Assembly: GCA_963753845.1 (NCBI GenBank)
Contig: CAVWEI010000017.1
Coordinates: 248,001 to 312,000, forward strand
Direction: 5' to 3'
Length of the DNA: 64,000 nt
Source: Thiosocius sp963753845
GTDB lineage: Bacteria > Pseudomonadota > Gammaproteobacteria > Chromatiales > Chromatiaceae
The notes below the pieces were generated by a model. That model worked only from the letters and a program-made list of their open reading frames with translations, did not search any database and was not told the origin of the DNA. The position numbers and the translations under genes were made by a program. Shown piece by piece: positions 1 to 8,024 of this stretch. Position 1 is the stretch's first letter, and each line of letters starts with the position of its first letter.

Positions 1-920
1 CAGGCGATGCCCAGGGACATGTCATCGATCCGACCCGCCGCATTGAGGCGCGGGCCGACCGCGAACCCCATGTCGGTGGCCTGGACGCGTGCCGGATTGC
101 GCCCGGCGATGGCCAGGAGTGCACTGATACCGGGTCGGCAGCGACCCATGCGGATGCGCCCGAGGCCCTGGTGGACCAGTACCCGGTTGTTGCGGTCCAG
201 GGGGACCACGTCGGCCACGGTGCCGAGCGCGACCAGGTCCAGGAACTCGGCCATATTGGGCTCGGGAATTCCGCGTGCGCTGAACCAGCCTGAATCGCGC
301 AGTCGTCCCCTCAGACCGAGGAGCACATAGAAGATAACCCCTACTCCGGCCAGCGCCTTCGACGGAAAGGGGTTGTCGGGGAGGTTCGGATTGACCAGGG
401 CCGCGGCCTCGGGCAGCACCTGCCCTGCCAGATGGTGATCGGTCACCACAACCTGCCAGCCCAGGGCGTTGGCTGCAGCGACCCCTGCAACACTTGAGAT
501 CCCGTTGTCCACGGTGACGATCAGCTCAGGTTCGTAGCTGCGTGCATGTTCCACGATCTCGGGCGTCAACCCGTACCCGAACTCGAACCGGTTCGGCACC
601 AGGAAATCCACCTCGCGGTGGCCGAATGCGCGCAGCGCCAGGACCGCCAGGGCGCAGCTGGTGGCCCCGTCGGCATCGAAATCGCCGACCACGAGGATGC
701 GTTTGTTCTCTTGCACTGCCGAACTCAGAATGGTGACGGCCTCATCCAGGCCAGCCATCCGGTCCGGCGGTATCAATGCAGAGAGATCGCGTTCAAGTTC
801 GGACACCGCCGCGATGCCGCGCGTGCGATAGATCCGCCACAGGAGCGGAGGAATCCCCACCGGGCATTCCGGTCCGTCCAGGGCATCCGGGTCAGGCTGT
901 CGAACGATCGATGTCTGCAT
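1..920 (-). CDS. recJ: Single-stranded-DNA-specific exonuclease RecJ, N-terminal part
   Basis: RecJ is a 5'-to-3' single-strand DNA exonuclease of the DHH phosphoesterase superfamily that acts in RecF-pathway recombination and mismatch repair. The minus strand reads continuously from an ATG at 918-920 to the window edge, so about 306 N-terminal residues are present and the C-terminus is lost. The start reads MQTSIVRQPD, followed by the early motif VVGDFDADGATS, then VTVDNGISS, then the signature VVVTDHHLAG, then the loop VNPNLPDNPFP. All are metal-binding or conserved DHH-family motifs. An earlier start in this frame was not seen. The gene lies head-to-head with the phosphopantetheinyl transferase, leaving about 90 bases for both promoters. 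The identity is firm. Confidence 0.95.
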   Translation of the reverse strand, partial: MQTSIVRQPDPDALDGPECPVGIPPLLWRIYRTRGIAAVSELERDLSALIPPDRMAGLDEAVTILSSAVQENKRILVVGDFDADGATSCALAVLALRAFGHREVDFLVPNRFEFGYGLTPEIVEHARSYEPELIVTVDNGISSVAGVAAANALGWQVVVTDHHLAGQVLPEAAALVNPNLPDNPFPSKALAGVGVIFYVLLGLRGRLRDSGWFSARGIPEPNMAEFLDLVALGTVADVVPLDRNNRVLVHQGLGRIRMGRCRPGISALLAIAGRNPARVQATDMGFAVGPRLNAAGRIDDMSLGIA

Positions 921-1013
921 GCTTGGCTGCGCGGCTTCCGCCGGTCGGGAGGGACGCGGCAGGATAGCAGGAAGCATTGCTATGATGGTGCAACAGCTGA
1001 TTCGAGAACCCCG

Positions 1014-1680
1014 ATGCATCGCCAAGTCTTTCCGCAATGGCAGGCGCCCCCCGAGAGACCCGGATTGAGCCCGGGCCGTATCGATATCTGGCGGATCGGA
1101 TCTCGCCCCTGCAGGGCGGGATCCTGCATTTCCACAGACAGACTCCCACCCGGGCGGTCGGCATCCCCAGGGGCGACAGCGGGACGCGGCACACCTCGCG
1201 ATGCGCGACATCCTGGGGCGTTATCTGGATTGCCCGCCAGATCGGCTGCAACTTTGCGTGCGGCCGGGCGGAAAGCCCTATATCGACAAGGTCGGGGCGC
1301 CGATCGAGTTCAATCTGTCGCACAGTCTCGACATTGCGTTGTTGGCTGTCACCTCCGGACTTTCGGTCGGTATCGATGTCGAGGTGCAACGCGACATCGA
1401 CGATCCTCTGCGGCTCGCGCGCCGGGTAATGCCTGCCGATGACATCGCCAGACTCGAGACCTTGCCACCGGCGGATCGGGCCGAGAACTTCCTGGATCTG
1501 TGGACCCGCATGGAGGCCCGGCAGAAGGCAATCGGACGGGGAATCTTTGCGCAGGCGGCCGATCCCGCGCAGCTGTCGAGTTTCAGTTTCAGGCCTGGCC
1601 AGGGGCTCCATGCCAGCCTTTCGATATCACCCGCCACGCCTGGGATCGAACTGAGGTTCTTCAACTTCAACAAGGTGTGA
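1014..1680 (+). CDS. 4'-phosphopantetheinyl transferase (Sfp/AcpT type), frame broken once
   Basis: Enzymes of this family move the 4'-phosphopantetheine arm of coenzyme A onto a serine of carrier proteins. The C-terminal two thirds (from about 1099) shows NLSHS, GIDVEVQRD and WTRMEARQKAIGRG, the Mg/CoA-binding and catalytic signatures of Sfp-like transferases. The N-terminus does not start in that frame. It reads from an ATG at 1014 in another frame as MHRQVFPQWQ through GRIDIWRI. Removing one G at about 1098 gives IDIWRIDLAPAG, the normal family opening, so a one-base insertion splits the gene. Corrected length is about 221 residues, typical for the family. The carrier protein at 7641 is the obvious candidate substrate (inference). 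The break is either a sequence error or a young pseudogene. Confidence 0.82.
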
Positions 1681-1746
1681 AACCAGGGCATGCAGCGGTT
1701 ATCATTGCCGGCTGGTTCACGATCTGCGCAATAGAGAAGGACAATC

Positions 1747-2736
1747 ATGACTTCGAGTTCGATCCTGGTAACCGGCGGCGCCGGTTATATCGGCAGCCAT
1801 ACGGTTCGCCAGCTCGGCGAGGCGGGTGAACGCGTCGTCACCCTGGACAACCTGTCGAAGGGTTTTCGCGAGAACGTGCTTTACGGAGATTTCGTGGAGG
1901 GCGATACCGCGGACAGGGAACTGGTTTCGAAGGTCCTGCGCGATCACCGGGTCGATACGGTCATCCACTTCGCCGCGCATACCATAGTCCCCGAGTCGGT
2001 TGCCGACCCGCTGATGTATTACCGCAACAATACCTGCGCGACACGCAACCTGCTCGAGTGCTGTGTCGGGGCAGGCGTAAAGCACTTCGTATTCTCTTCG
2101 ACGGCAGCGGTGTACGGTACGCCGGAATCGGCGCAGTGCTGGGAAGACACACCCACCCTGCCGATCAACCCGTATGGCATGTCCAAGCTCATGACCGAGC
2201 ATATGTTGCGTGACCTCGGTGCAGCGAGCGATCTGGGTTTCGTGATCCTGCGCTATTTCAATGTAGCGGGGTCTGACCCCCAGGGGCGTATCGGCCAGTC
2301 CACCCCGGGCGCAACCCTGCTGATGAAGGTGGCGGCGGAGCAGGCCCTTGGCAAGCGCGACGCGCTGTACATCTTCGGCACCGACTACCCCACCCCCGAT
2401 GGCACCGGTGTGCGCGACTATATCCATGTCGAGGACCTGGCCGACGCCCATCTCAAGGCAATCGACCACCTGCGAGCGGGTGGGGAATCCCAGATCCTCA
2501 ATTGTGGCTATGGGCACGGTTACAGTGTGCGCGAGGTACTCGACATGGTGGCGCGGGTGCACGGCTCACCATTGAATATCATCGAGCAGGGACGGCGTGC
2601 CGGTGACCCGCCCGCCCTCATCGCAGGCGCCACGAAGGTCCGCGAGGTGCTCGGCTGGACCCCGCGTTATGACGATCTCGAGGAGATTGCGCGCAGCTCG
2701 CTCAACTGGGAACGCAAGCTTGCAGAACGCAGTTAG
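1747..2736 (+). CDS. galE: UDP-glucose 4-epimerase
   Basis: GalE interconverts UDP-glucose and UDP-galactose (or the N-acetyl forms) in the cytoplasm and supplies galactose units for surface polysaccharide. The 329-residue protein opens with the NAD-binding GGAGYIGSH (about residues 10-18), has the serine SSTAAVYG and the catalytic pair in YGMSKLMTE (YxxxK), and the substrate motif LRYFNVAGSDP typical of GalE. The C-terminal half includes GTGVRDYIHVEDLADAH, a GalE hallmark. Length matches the family. An adjoining undecaprenyl-diphosphatase gene begins directly after the stop codon, so the two are probably co-transcribed. Preference for UDP-glucose versus UDP-GlcNAc cannot be decided here. Confidence 0.93.
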   Translation: MTSSSILVTGGAGYIGSHTVRQLGEAGERVVTLDNLSKGFRENVLYGDFVEGDTADRELVSKVLRDHRVDTVIHFAAHTIVPESVADPLMYYRNNTCATRNLLECCVGAGVKHFVFSSTAAVYGTPESAQCWEDTPTLPINPYGMSKLMTEHMLRDLGAASDLGFVILRYFNVAGSDPQGRIGQSTPGATLLMKVAAEQALGKRDALYIFGTDYPTPDGTGVRDYIHVEDLADAHLKAIDHLRAGGESQILNCGYGHGYSVREVLDMVARVHGSPLNIIEQGRRAGDPPALIAGATKVREVLGWTPRYDDLEEIARSSLNWERKLAERS

Positions 2737-3537
2737 ATGACTGAGCTGCAGATCCTGGTGCTGGCGACAGTCCAGGGCCTTACCGAGTTCCTGCCGATAT
2801 CGAGTTCAGGTCACCTGATATTGTCGCCCTACCTGTTCGGTTTCGACGACCAGGGCCTGGCGTTCGATGTGGCGGTCCACCTGGGCTCCCTGATCGCTGT
2901 GCTGGCCTATTTCCGCAACGATGTGTGGCAGATCGCGTCCGGCTGGCTGGGTTCGCTCCTGCCGGGGCGGCCACAGACCGGGCAGAGCCGTCTGGGCTGG
3001 GCGCTTATCGTTGGCACCCTGCCGGTGGTGGTCGCCGGTCTGATGCTCAAATCACTGGTCGAAGGTGAACTGCGTGCCCCCTGGGTAATCGCCACGACGA
3101 CCATCGTATTCGGCTTGCTGCTGGGCTGGGTGGATCTGCGTGCCAGGAGAGAGCGGGAGATGGCACAGCTGACGATAAGCGATGCGCTCATCATCGGCGC
3201 CAGTCAGGTCCTGGCACTGATTCCCGGCACCTCCCGTTCCGGTATCACCATCACTGCGGGACTTTGGCTGGGCCTGAGCCGTGCGGCGGCATCACGTTTT
3301 TCCTTCCTGCTGTCGATACCGACGATCCTGGCATCAAGCCTGCTGGTGACGCGTGACCTGATTCAGAGTGAGATTGCGGTCGCGTGGTCGGCGCTGGGGC
3401 TGGGGGTGGTTCTGTCGGGCGTCACGGCCTACCTGGCCATCTTCTTCTTCCTGCGTTTTATCGAGCGCATCGGGATGTGGCCCTTCGTGCTGTATCGACT
3501 TCTTCTGGGTGTGGTGATTCTGGTCCTGGTCTATTGA
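2737..3537 (+). CDS. uppP: Undecaprenyl-diphosphatase (BacA/UppP)
   Basis: UppP is an inner-membrane phosphatase that regenerates undecaprenyl phosphate, the lipid carrier for peptidoglycan, O-antigen and exopolysaccharide units. The 266-residue sequence carries both conserved signatures: QGLTEFLPISSSGHL near the N-terminus and PGTSRSGITI in the middle, separated and followed by hydrophobic helices consistent with a polytopic membrane protein. The ATG abuts the galE stop codon (TAG-ATG), which implies translational coupling. The 3' end overlaps the tail of the oppositely oriented protease gene by seven bases. Its placement beside galE and the exosortase-associated genes fits a role in recycling the lipid carrier for an exported polymer. 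Confidence 0.95.
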   Translation: MTELQILVLATVQGLTEFLPISSSGHLILSPYLFGFDDQGLAFDVAVHLGSLIAVLAYFRNDVWQIASGWLGSLLPGRPQTGQSRLGWALIVGTLPVVVAGLMLKSLVEGELRAPWVIATTTIVFGLLLGWVDLRARREREMAQLTISDALIIGASQVLALIPGTSRSGITITAGLWLGLSRAAASRFSFLLSIPTILASSLLVTRDLIQSEIAVAWSALGLGVVLSGVTAYLAIFFFLRFIERIGMWPFVLYRLLLGVVILVLVY

Positions 3538-4286
3538 CTGGCCTTCTTCAGCAACTCCCTCACGAAACTGACCGGGATCGCGTAACTGATTCCCGAAGGC
3601 TTCTCGATCATGGCCTCCTTGGTGGTCTTCACCAGCACACTGTTGATCACACCGAGCACCCGGCCCGTATTCTGGTCGTAGACCGGGCTACCACTGTTGC
3701 CGGGGTAGGCTGTCGCGTCGAGCTGCAACACATCGTAGGGGTTGCGCATGGCACGGATCATCTTGGCGGACAGCACCCGCGAGCCGAGCTGCGGCGGTGC
3801 CATCGGGCTGATCGCGGAAACGATGCCGCGATGGGTTACCGGATAAAGACCCAGGGCCATACCGATGGGAAAGCCCGTAAAGGCAATCTCGGCACCCTCG
3901 CGCACCCCGCTTTGTTCCGACAGGCTCAGCGCCGGTAAGGGCACACTGATGTAAAGCACGGCCAGGTCATGCGCGGGATCGCTCGCCAGGATCTTCGCCG
4001 GATGAAAGCGTGCCTTGGTCCCCCGTCCTGAGAAGACTGCCAGCTGTTCGCGCTTCTGGTCATCCATCTTCTCGGGCAGGACGTGGTAATTGGTGACGAC
4101 CAGATGTCCGTTGCCGACGACGAACCCCGTGCCCCTGAATTGTTGCCGCGGGCTGCCGCTAGGCTGATAGGTGCCGACCGCCACCACCGAGGGCCTGACC
4201 TTGTCGATGATATCCGGGAGGCTGGCCGCCGGGGTTCCTGCTGCTGACAGCAGGAACAGGCACATCAGGATCAGCCGCAGGTGCAT
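3531..4286 (-). CDS. Secreted trypsin-like serine protease
   Basis: This is a chymotrypsin-fold serine endopeptidase, probably periplasmic. Starting at the ATG at 4284-4286 the product is about 251 residues and begins with a Sec signal peptide (MHLRLILMCLFLLSAAG, then TPAASL). The catalytic triad can be assigned: His in VTNYHVLP, Asp in DPAHDLAVL, Ser in AYPGNSGSPVYD. No PDZ domain follows, so it is shorter than DegP/DegS. The reading frame stays open upstream to 4442, but that longer version would place the signal peptide internally and overlap the divergent ligase gene; a start at 4310 is the only reasonable alternative. The substrate is unknown. It ends tail-to-tail with uppP. Confidence 0.85.
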   Translation of the reverse strand: MHLRLILMCLFLLSAAGTPAASLPDIIDKVRPSVVAVGTYQPSGSPRQQFRGTGFVVGNGHLVVTNYHVLPEKMDDQKREQLAVFSGRGTKARFHPAKILASDPAHDLAVLYISVPLPALSLSEQSGVREGAEIAFTGFPIGMALGLYPVTHRGIVSAISPMAPPQLGSRVLSAKMIRAMRNPYDVLQLDATAYPGNSGSPVYDQNTGRVLGVINSVLVKTTKEAMIEKPSGISYAIPVSFVRELLKKASQ

Positions 4287-4353
4287 TGCATCACCGCGGC
4301 GGGAAGACATCTTGGCGTTATAATCGCGTTTTCGAGAGGATGGCAGCTTTTCC

Positions 4354-5952
4354 ATGGCCTTTTTACTCCACCATTTGATCCGGGATTCTGCACAGCGTAC
4401 ACCCGATTCGCCAGCCCTGTTGTTCAAGCAGGAGACTTTCACCTACCAGGCACTCGAGCGTGCAGTCAAGCAGTCCGCCTCCGGTTTGCGGACGCTGGGC
4501 GTCGAACGCGATGAGCGTGTCGCCGTGTACCTGCCGAAGCAGTTCGAGACGGTCATTGCGATGTTCGGCGCAATGGCTGCAGCGGGCGTCTTCGTGCCCG
4601 TCAACCCGATCCTGAAACCCGAACAGGTGGGCCATATCCTGCGCGACTGCAACACCAGTGTGCTGATCACCAGTCCCGACCGGGCCCGCCTGTTGAGCGA
4701 TACGCTCGCCGGGTGCCCCCAGCTGGCCCGGGTGATCGTCACCGGCAGCGAGGTTGTCGAGTCCCCGTTCGATCATGCGCTGCCGGTCTGCAGCTGGGGA
4801 CAGATGCTCGGGGAGCCTGAGTGGCCCGAGTCAGGCCGTATCGACAGTGACATGGCGGCAATCCTGTATACCTCCGGCAGCACTGGTCGTCCCAAGGGCG
4901 TGGTGCTGTCCCATCACAATATGCTGGCCGGTGCCGACAGTGTCGCCAGCTATCTGCACAATACCGCTGAAGACCGTCTGCTCGCGGTTTTGCCCTTCAG
5001 TTTCGACTACGGCCTCAGTCAGCTGACTACCGCCTTTTCAGTCGGGGCCTCCGTGGTGCTGATGGATTACCTGCTGCCTCGGGACGTGATCCGCGCCGTG
5101 GCCCGCTACGGGGTGACTGGCCTGGCGGCCGTACCGCCCCTTTGGAATCAGCTGGCCACCCTGCCCTGGCCGCCGGAGGCGGCCGAAAGCCTGCGCTACA
5201 TCACCAACTCCGGCGGTGCCATGCCGGTCGCGACGACGTCTCGTCTGCAGGCGTCCCTGCCGGATACCGATGTGTATCTGATGTACGGCCTGACCGAGGC
5301 GTTTCGATCGACCTACCTGCCGCCGGAGCAGGTCAGGTCGCGGCCGGAATCCATGGGCAAGGCCATCCCGAATGCAGACATCATGATCGTTCGTCCGGAT
5401 GGCAGCGAATGCGACACGGATGAACCCGGCGAGCTGGTCCACCGCGGCGCGCTGGTTTCACTTGGCTACTGGGGGGACAAGGACAAGACCGATATCCGGT
5501 TCAAGCCTGCGCCCGGTCAGCCTGAGGGTCTGCCAAACCCCGAGCTGGCGGTGTGGTCGGGTGATCAGGTGCGCCGCGACGCCGAAGGGTACCTTTACTT
5601 CATCGGCCGCAACGACGAAATGATCAAGACCTCGGGATACCGGGTGAGCCCGGGCGAGATCGAGGAGGTCGTTTTGGGGGCGCCTGGCGTCGAGCAGGCC
5701 GTGGCCTTCGGCGCCAGTCACCCACAACTCGGGAGCGGGATCGTGCTGGTGGTGCAAAACAGTTCGACGTCCGCCTCATTCGATGCAGACGCCGTAATGG
5801 CGCATTGCCGCATACACCTGCCCATGTTCATGCTGCCCGGGCATGTGGAGGTCGTCGCCGACCTGCCGCGCAACCCCAACGGCAAGATCGACCGCAAATC
5901 ACTGTCCATCCAATTCGCCAAGGTCTTCACCGGACCGGAGGAGCCTGTATGA
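4354..5952 (+). CDS. Acyl-CoA ligase (AMP-forming), exosortase A system-associated
   Basis: A 532-residue member of the ANL adenylate-forming superfamily. It activates a carboxylic acid as acyl-AMP and passes it to CoA or a carrier protein. The P-loop ILYTSGSTGRPKG lies near residue 170, the A5-type motif YLMYGLTEAFRS near residue 309, the hinge GYLYFIGRNDEMIKTSGYR near residue 411, and the lysine segment NPNGKIDRKSL near the C-terminus. The opening LLHHLIRDSAQRTPDSPAL, and above all the directly following decarboxylase, match the family found in exosortase A (PEP-CTERM) exopolysaccharide loci. Its stop overlaps the next start as ATGA, so it is coupled to that gene. The acyl substrate is not predictable from sequence. 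Confidence 0.9.
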   Translation: MAFLLHHLIRDSAQRTPDSPALLFKQETFTYQALERAVKQSASGLRTLGVERDERVAVYLPKQFETVIAMFGAMAAAGVFVPVNPILKPEQVGHILRDCNTSVLITSPDRARLLSDTLAGCPQLARVIVTGSEVVESPFDHALPVCSWGQMLGEPEWPESGRIDSDMAAILYTSGSTGRPKGVVLSHHNMLAGADSVASYLHNTAEDRLLAVLPFSFDYGLSQLTTAFSVGASVVLMDYLLPRDVIRAVARYGVTGLAAVPPLWNQLATLPWPPEAAESLRYITNSGGAMPVATTSRLQASLPDTDVYLMYGLTEAFRSTYLPPEQVRSRPESMGKAIPNADIMIVRPDGSECDTDEPGELVHRGALVSLGYWGDKDKTDIRFKPAPGQPEGLPNPELAVWSGDQVRRDAEGYLYFIGRNDEMIKTSGYRVSPGEIEEVVLGAPGVEQAVAFGASHPQLGSGIVLVVQNSSTSASFDADAVMAHCRIHLPMFMLPGHVEVVADLPRNPNGKIDRKSLSIQFAKVFTGPEEPV

Positions 5953-7181
5953 GTGAAAAGCCCACACACGCCCCCTTGATCCAGTTTCCGCTTGTCGACG
6001 ACGAGCTGACGATAGGCGGCCTTAAACTCGGGAGACTGGCGGCGCAGGTCGGCCAGACGCCCTTTTATGCCTATGACCGCGAGGCCATGACTCGCCGGGT
6101 GCTCGAATTGCGCGAGGCCCTGCCCGAGGGTATCTCCATTCATTACGCCATGAAGGCCAACCCGATGCCCGCCGTGGTCGATCACATGGCGGGGCTGGTC
6201 GATGGCCTGGATGTCGCATCGCTCGGCGAACTGCGCGTGGCGCTCGACAGTGGAACCCCTGCCGGCGAGATCAGTTTTGCCGGCCCCGGCAAGGCAGATG
6301 TCGAGTTGCGCGGCGCCATAGCCGCGGGTGTCACACTAAACCTCGAATCGCCCGGCGAACTTGAAAGGGCCATTCGAATCGGCGAGGAACTGGCCATCAC
6401 GCCGCGGCTGGCGGTGCGGGTGAATCCGGACTTTGAGCTCAAGTCATCCGGGATGAAGATGAGCGGCGGACCCAAGCCGTTTGGAATAGACGCCGAACAG
6501 ACCCCGGAGGTGCTCAGGCGCATCGGGGCATCCGGGGCGCACTTTCGCGGTTTACATATCTTCAGTGGCTCACAGAACCTTCGCCCGGACAGTCTTATCG
6601 AGGCCCAGGATGCAACCTTCGAGCTGGCATACCGGCTGGCCGACGATGCACCGTCATCGATCGAGATGCTCAATATCGGTGGCGGTTTCGGCATCCCTTA
6701 TTTTCCCGGCGAACGCCGCCTGGACCTAACCCCGGTCAGTGAAAATCTCCAGGCCCGCCTGATCGAATACAAGGCACGCCTCGGTGATTCTGAGATCGTA
6801 ATCGAACTCGGGCGTTATCTGGTCGCAGAAGCAGGGATCTATGTCTGCGAAGTCATCGACAAGAAGGTATCACGCGGTCAGACATACCTGATCACCAACG
6901 GCGGGCTGCACCACCACCTTGCGGCATCCGGCAACTTCGGCCAGGTGATTCGCAAGAATTATCCCGTGGTAACCGCGCATCGTGTGCATGGTGAACCCCG
7001 CGAACTGGTCAGCGTGGTCGGGCCCCTGTGCACGCCGCTCGATATCCTGGGGGACCGGATGGAACTGGGCACAGCCGGGGTCGGTGATCTGATGGTGGTT
7101 CTGCAGTCGGGCGCCTATGGTTATACGGCAAGCCCGCACCTGTTTCTCGGGCATCCCCCACCGGTCCAGGTCCTGGTCTGA
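5949..7181 (+). CDS. PLP-dependent decarboxylase, exosortase A system-associated
   Basis: A fold-type III PLP enzyme related to diaminopimelate decarboxylase (LysA). The 410-residue product starts at the ATG overlapping the ligase stop codon. The PLP lysine sits in HYAMKANPMP (Lys69), followed by RGLHIFSGSQNL, the glycine-rich phosphate loop NIGGGFGIPYFPGE, the ELGRYLVAEAG segment, and VGPLCTPLDIL with the C-terminal active-site cysteine at the domain interface. LysA relatives decarboxylate diamino acids, so the product is probably an amine or an amino acid for the exopolysaccharide or carrier-bound intermediate (inference). Tight coupling with the acyl-AMP ligase is the classic exosortase A-associated pair. 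Confidence 0.9.
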   Translation: MSEKPTHAPLIQFPLVDDELTIGGLKLGRLAAQVGQTPFYAYDREAMTRRVLELREALPEGISIHYAMKANPMPAVVDHMAGLVDGLDVASLGELRVALDSGTPAGEISFAGPGKADVELRGAIAAGVTLNLESPGELERAIRIGEELAITPRLAVRVNPDFELKSSGMKMSGGPKPFGIDAEQTPEVLRRIGASGAHFRGLHIFSGSQNLRPDSLIEAQDATFELAYRLADDAPSSIEMLNIGGGFGIPYFPGERRLDLTPVSENLQARLIEYKARLGDSEIVIELGRYLVAEAGIYVCEVIDKKVSRGQTYLITNGGLHHHLAASGNFGQVIRKNYPVVTAHRVHGEPRELVSVVGPLCTPLDILGDRMELGTAGVGDLMVVLQSGAYGYTASPHLFLGHPPPVQVLV

Positions 7182-7231
7182 AAAATCCTATCGGACACGG
7201 GCTGCAGCCACAGACTCCCAAAGTGAATACT

Positions 7232-7590
7232 CCACCGGCTAAAGGCGGTGGCTTCGGGTTACGGCTGAAAGCCGGATCGATCGGCCATCCGGCCGATTGC
7301 GGTCGCTACACAACATGCAAATCATCGTCCGGTTCCAGCGTCTTCCAGTTCGTGATGTATTCCTGCCAGACCTCATCGGTCACCATACCCACTGCGCTCT
7401 ACCGATATCCCCTCGCCCACCGATGCCGGCCCCAGTCGTAGGTCAGGCTGCGCCTGACGGATGATCGGCCGGCACAGCCGGCCCTACGACACCTGCAGTC
7501 CCAGACCGCATGACTTCCCCGCTTGCACGATTCCATTCACCGAGCTTATCTCACCGGAACTGTCCGTCGCCTAAAGGCGAGGGGTTTGCA
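7232..7590 (-). mobile_element. Decayed IS200/IS605-like element
   Basis: Between the decarboxylase and carrier-protein genes lie two hairpins with the sequence style of IS200/IS605 ends: one at 7232-7251 (arms ccaccg and cggtgg around gctaaagg) and one at 7567-7580 (tcgcc-taaa-ggcga), the latter followed by a second short palindrome. On the minus strand a short open stretch ending at a TAG at 7306-7308 reads VTDEVWQEYITNWKTLEP and then DDDLHVV. This resembles the C-terminal tail of single-strand transposases (TnpA). No complete transposase is present. I read it as a remnant. A 72-base dispersed repeat lies inside it. Confidence 0.45.
7436..7509 (+). repeat. Dispersed double-hairpin repeat, copy 1
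   Basis: About 72 bases containing two palindromes: gtcagg-ctgcg-cctgac and ggccggc-aca-gccggcc. The same sequence occurs in inverted orientation at 38824-38898 with only two mismatches that I can see. Both copies are intergenic. The structure, two short hairpins with a fixed spacer, is that of REP/BIME-type extragenic palindromes. Confidence 0.8.
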
Positions 7591-7640
7591 GATCCCCTAT
7601 CGGAGACTCGAAATAAAGAGTCATGCTCGATGAAAGCCGG

Positions 7641-7886
7641 TCAGATCTTGGACTGCACGAACGCGGTGAGATTGGCGAGTGTCTCGAAGGTTTCGCCCGT
7701 GATGTCGTCGTCTTCGACAAGAATACCGAGTTCGTCCTCCAGTGCGGTGATGACGCTGACCACTGCCATGGAGTCAAACTCCGGAATATTGCCGAGCAAA
7801 GCTGTATCGGGCTCCAGCGTCGCAGTACGATCTCCCAGCTGCAGAACATCACCCACGATTTGTCGCACTTGTTCGAATGTCGCCAT
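7641..7886 (-). CDS. Acyl carrier protein (exosortase A locus)
   Basis: An 81-residue acidic carrier protein of the ACP/PCP fold. Translation most likely begins at the ATG at 7884-7886; an in-frame TTG lies one codon before it. The 4'-phosphopantetheine serine is in EFDSMAVVSVI, in the usual position near the middle of the protein, and the rest is the expected four-helix acidic sequence. It is a stand-alone carrier, not the fatty-acid AcpP, which normally lies in a fab operon. It is divergently oriented to the asparagine-synthetase-like gene and close to the acyl-AMP ligase. It would receive its arm from the transferase at 1014 and its acyl group from the ligase (inference). Confidence 0.9.
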   Translation of the reverse strand: MATFEQVRQIVGDVLQLGDRTATLEPDTALLGNIPEFDSMAVVSVITALEDELGILVEDDDITGETFETLANLTAFVQSKI

Positions 7887-8024
7887 CAAAAATAAGATCC
7901 CGTAGTTCTTCTTGTTTAGTCAGGCCGCGGAGTATAGCAAAGCCGGCCGCGTGATCACGTTTAGGCGCTGTCATCGCGCTGGTGCATAATTGCCGGCCAA
8001 ACGGGGTACACAGATTTACGTCCG

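Noticed and set aside
546..1442. A 298-codon plus-strand frame running through recJ and the transferase N-terminus
   Set aside because: Most of it is antisense to recJ. Only the short part from 1014 to about 1097 belongs to a gene, and that part is included in the transferase entry.
2268..2282. A ggggtctgacccc palindrome identical to the REP-like motif
   Set aside because: It lies inside galE and encodes the conserved AGSDP segment, so it is explained by coding sequence.
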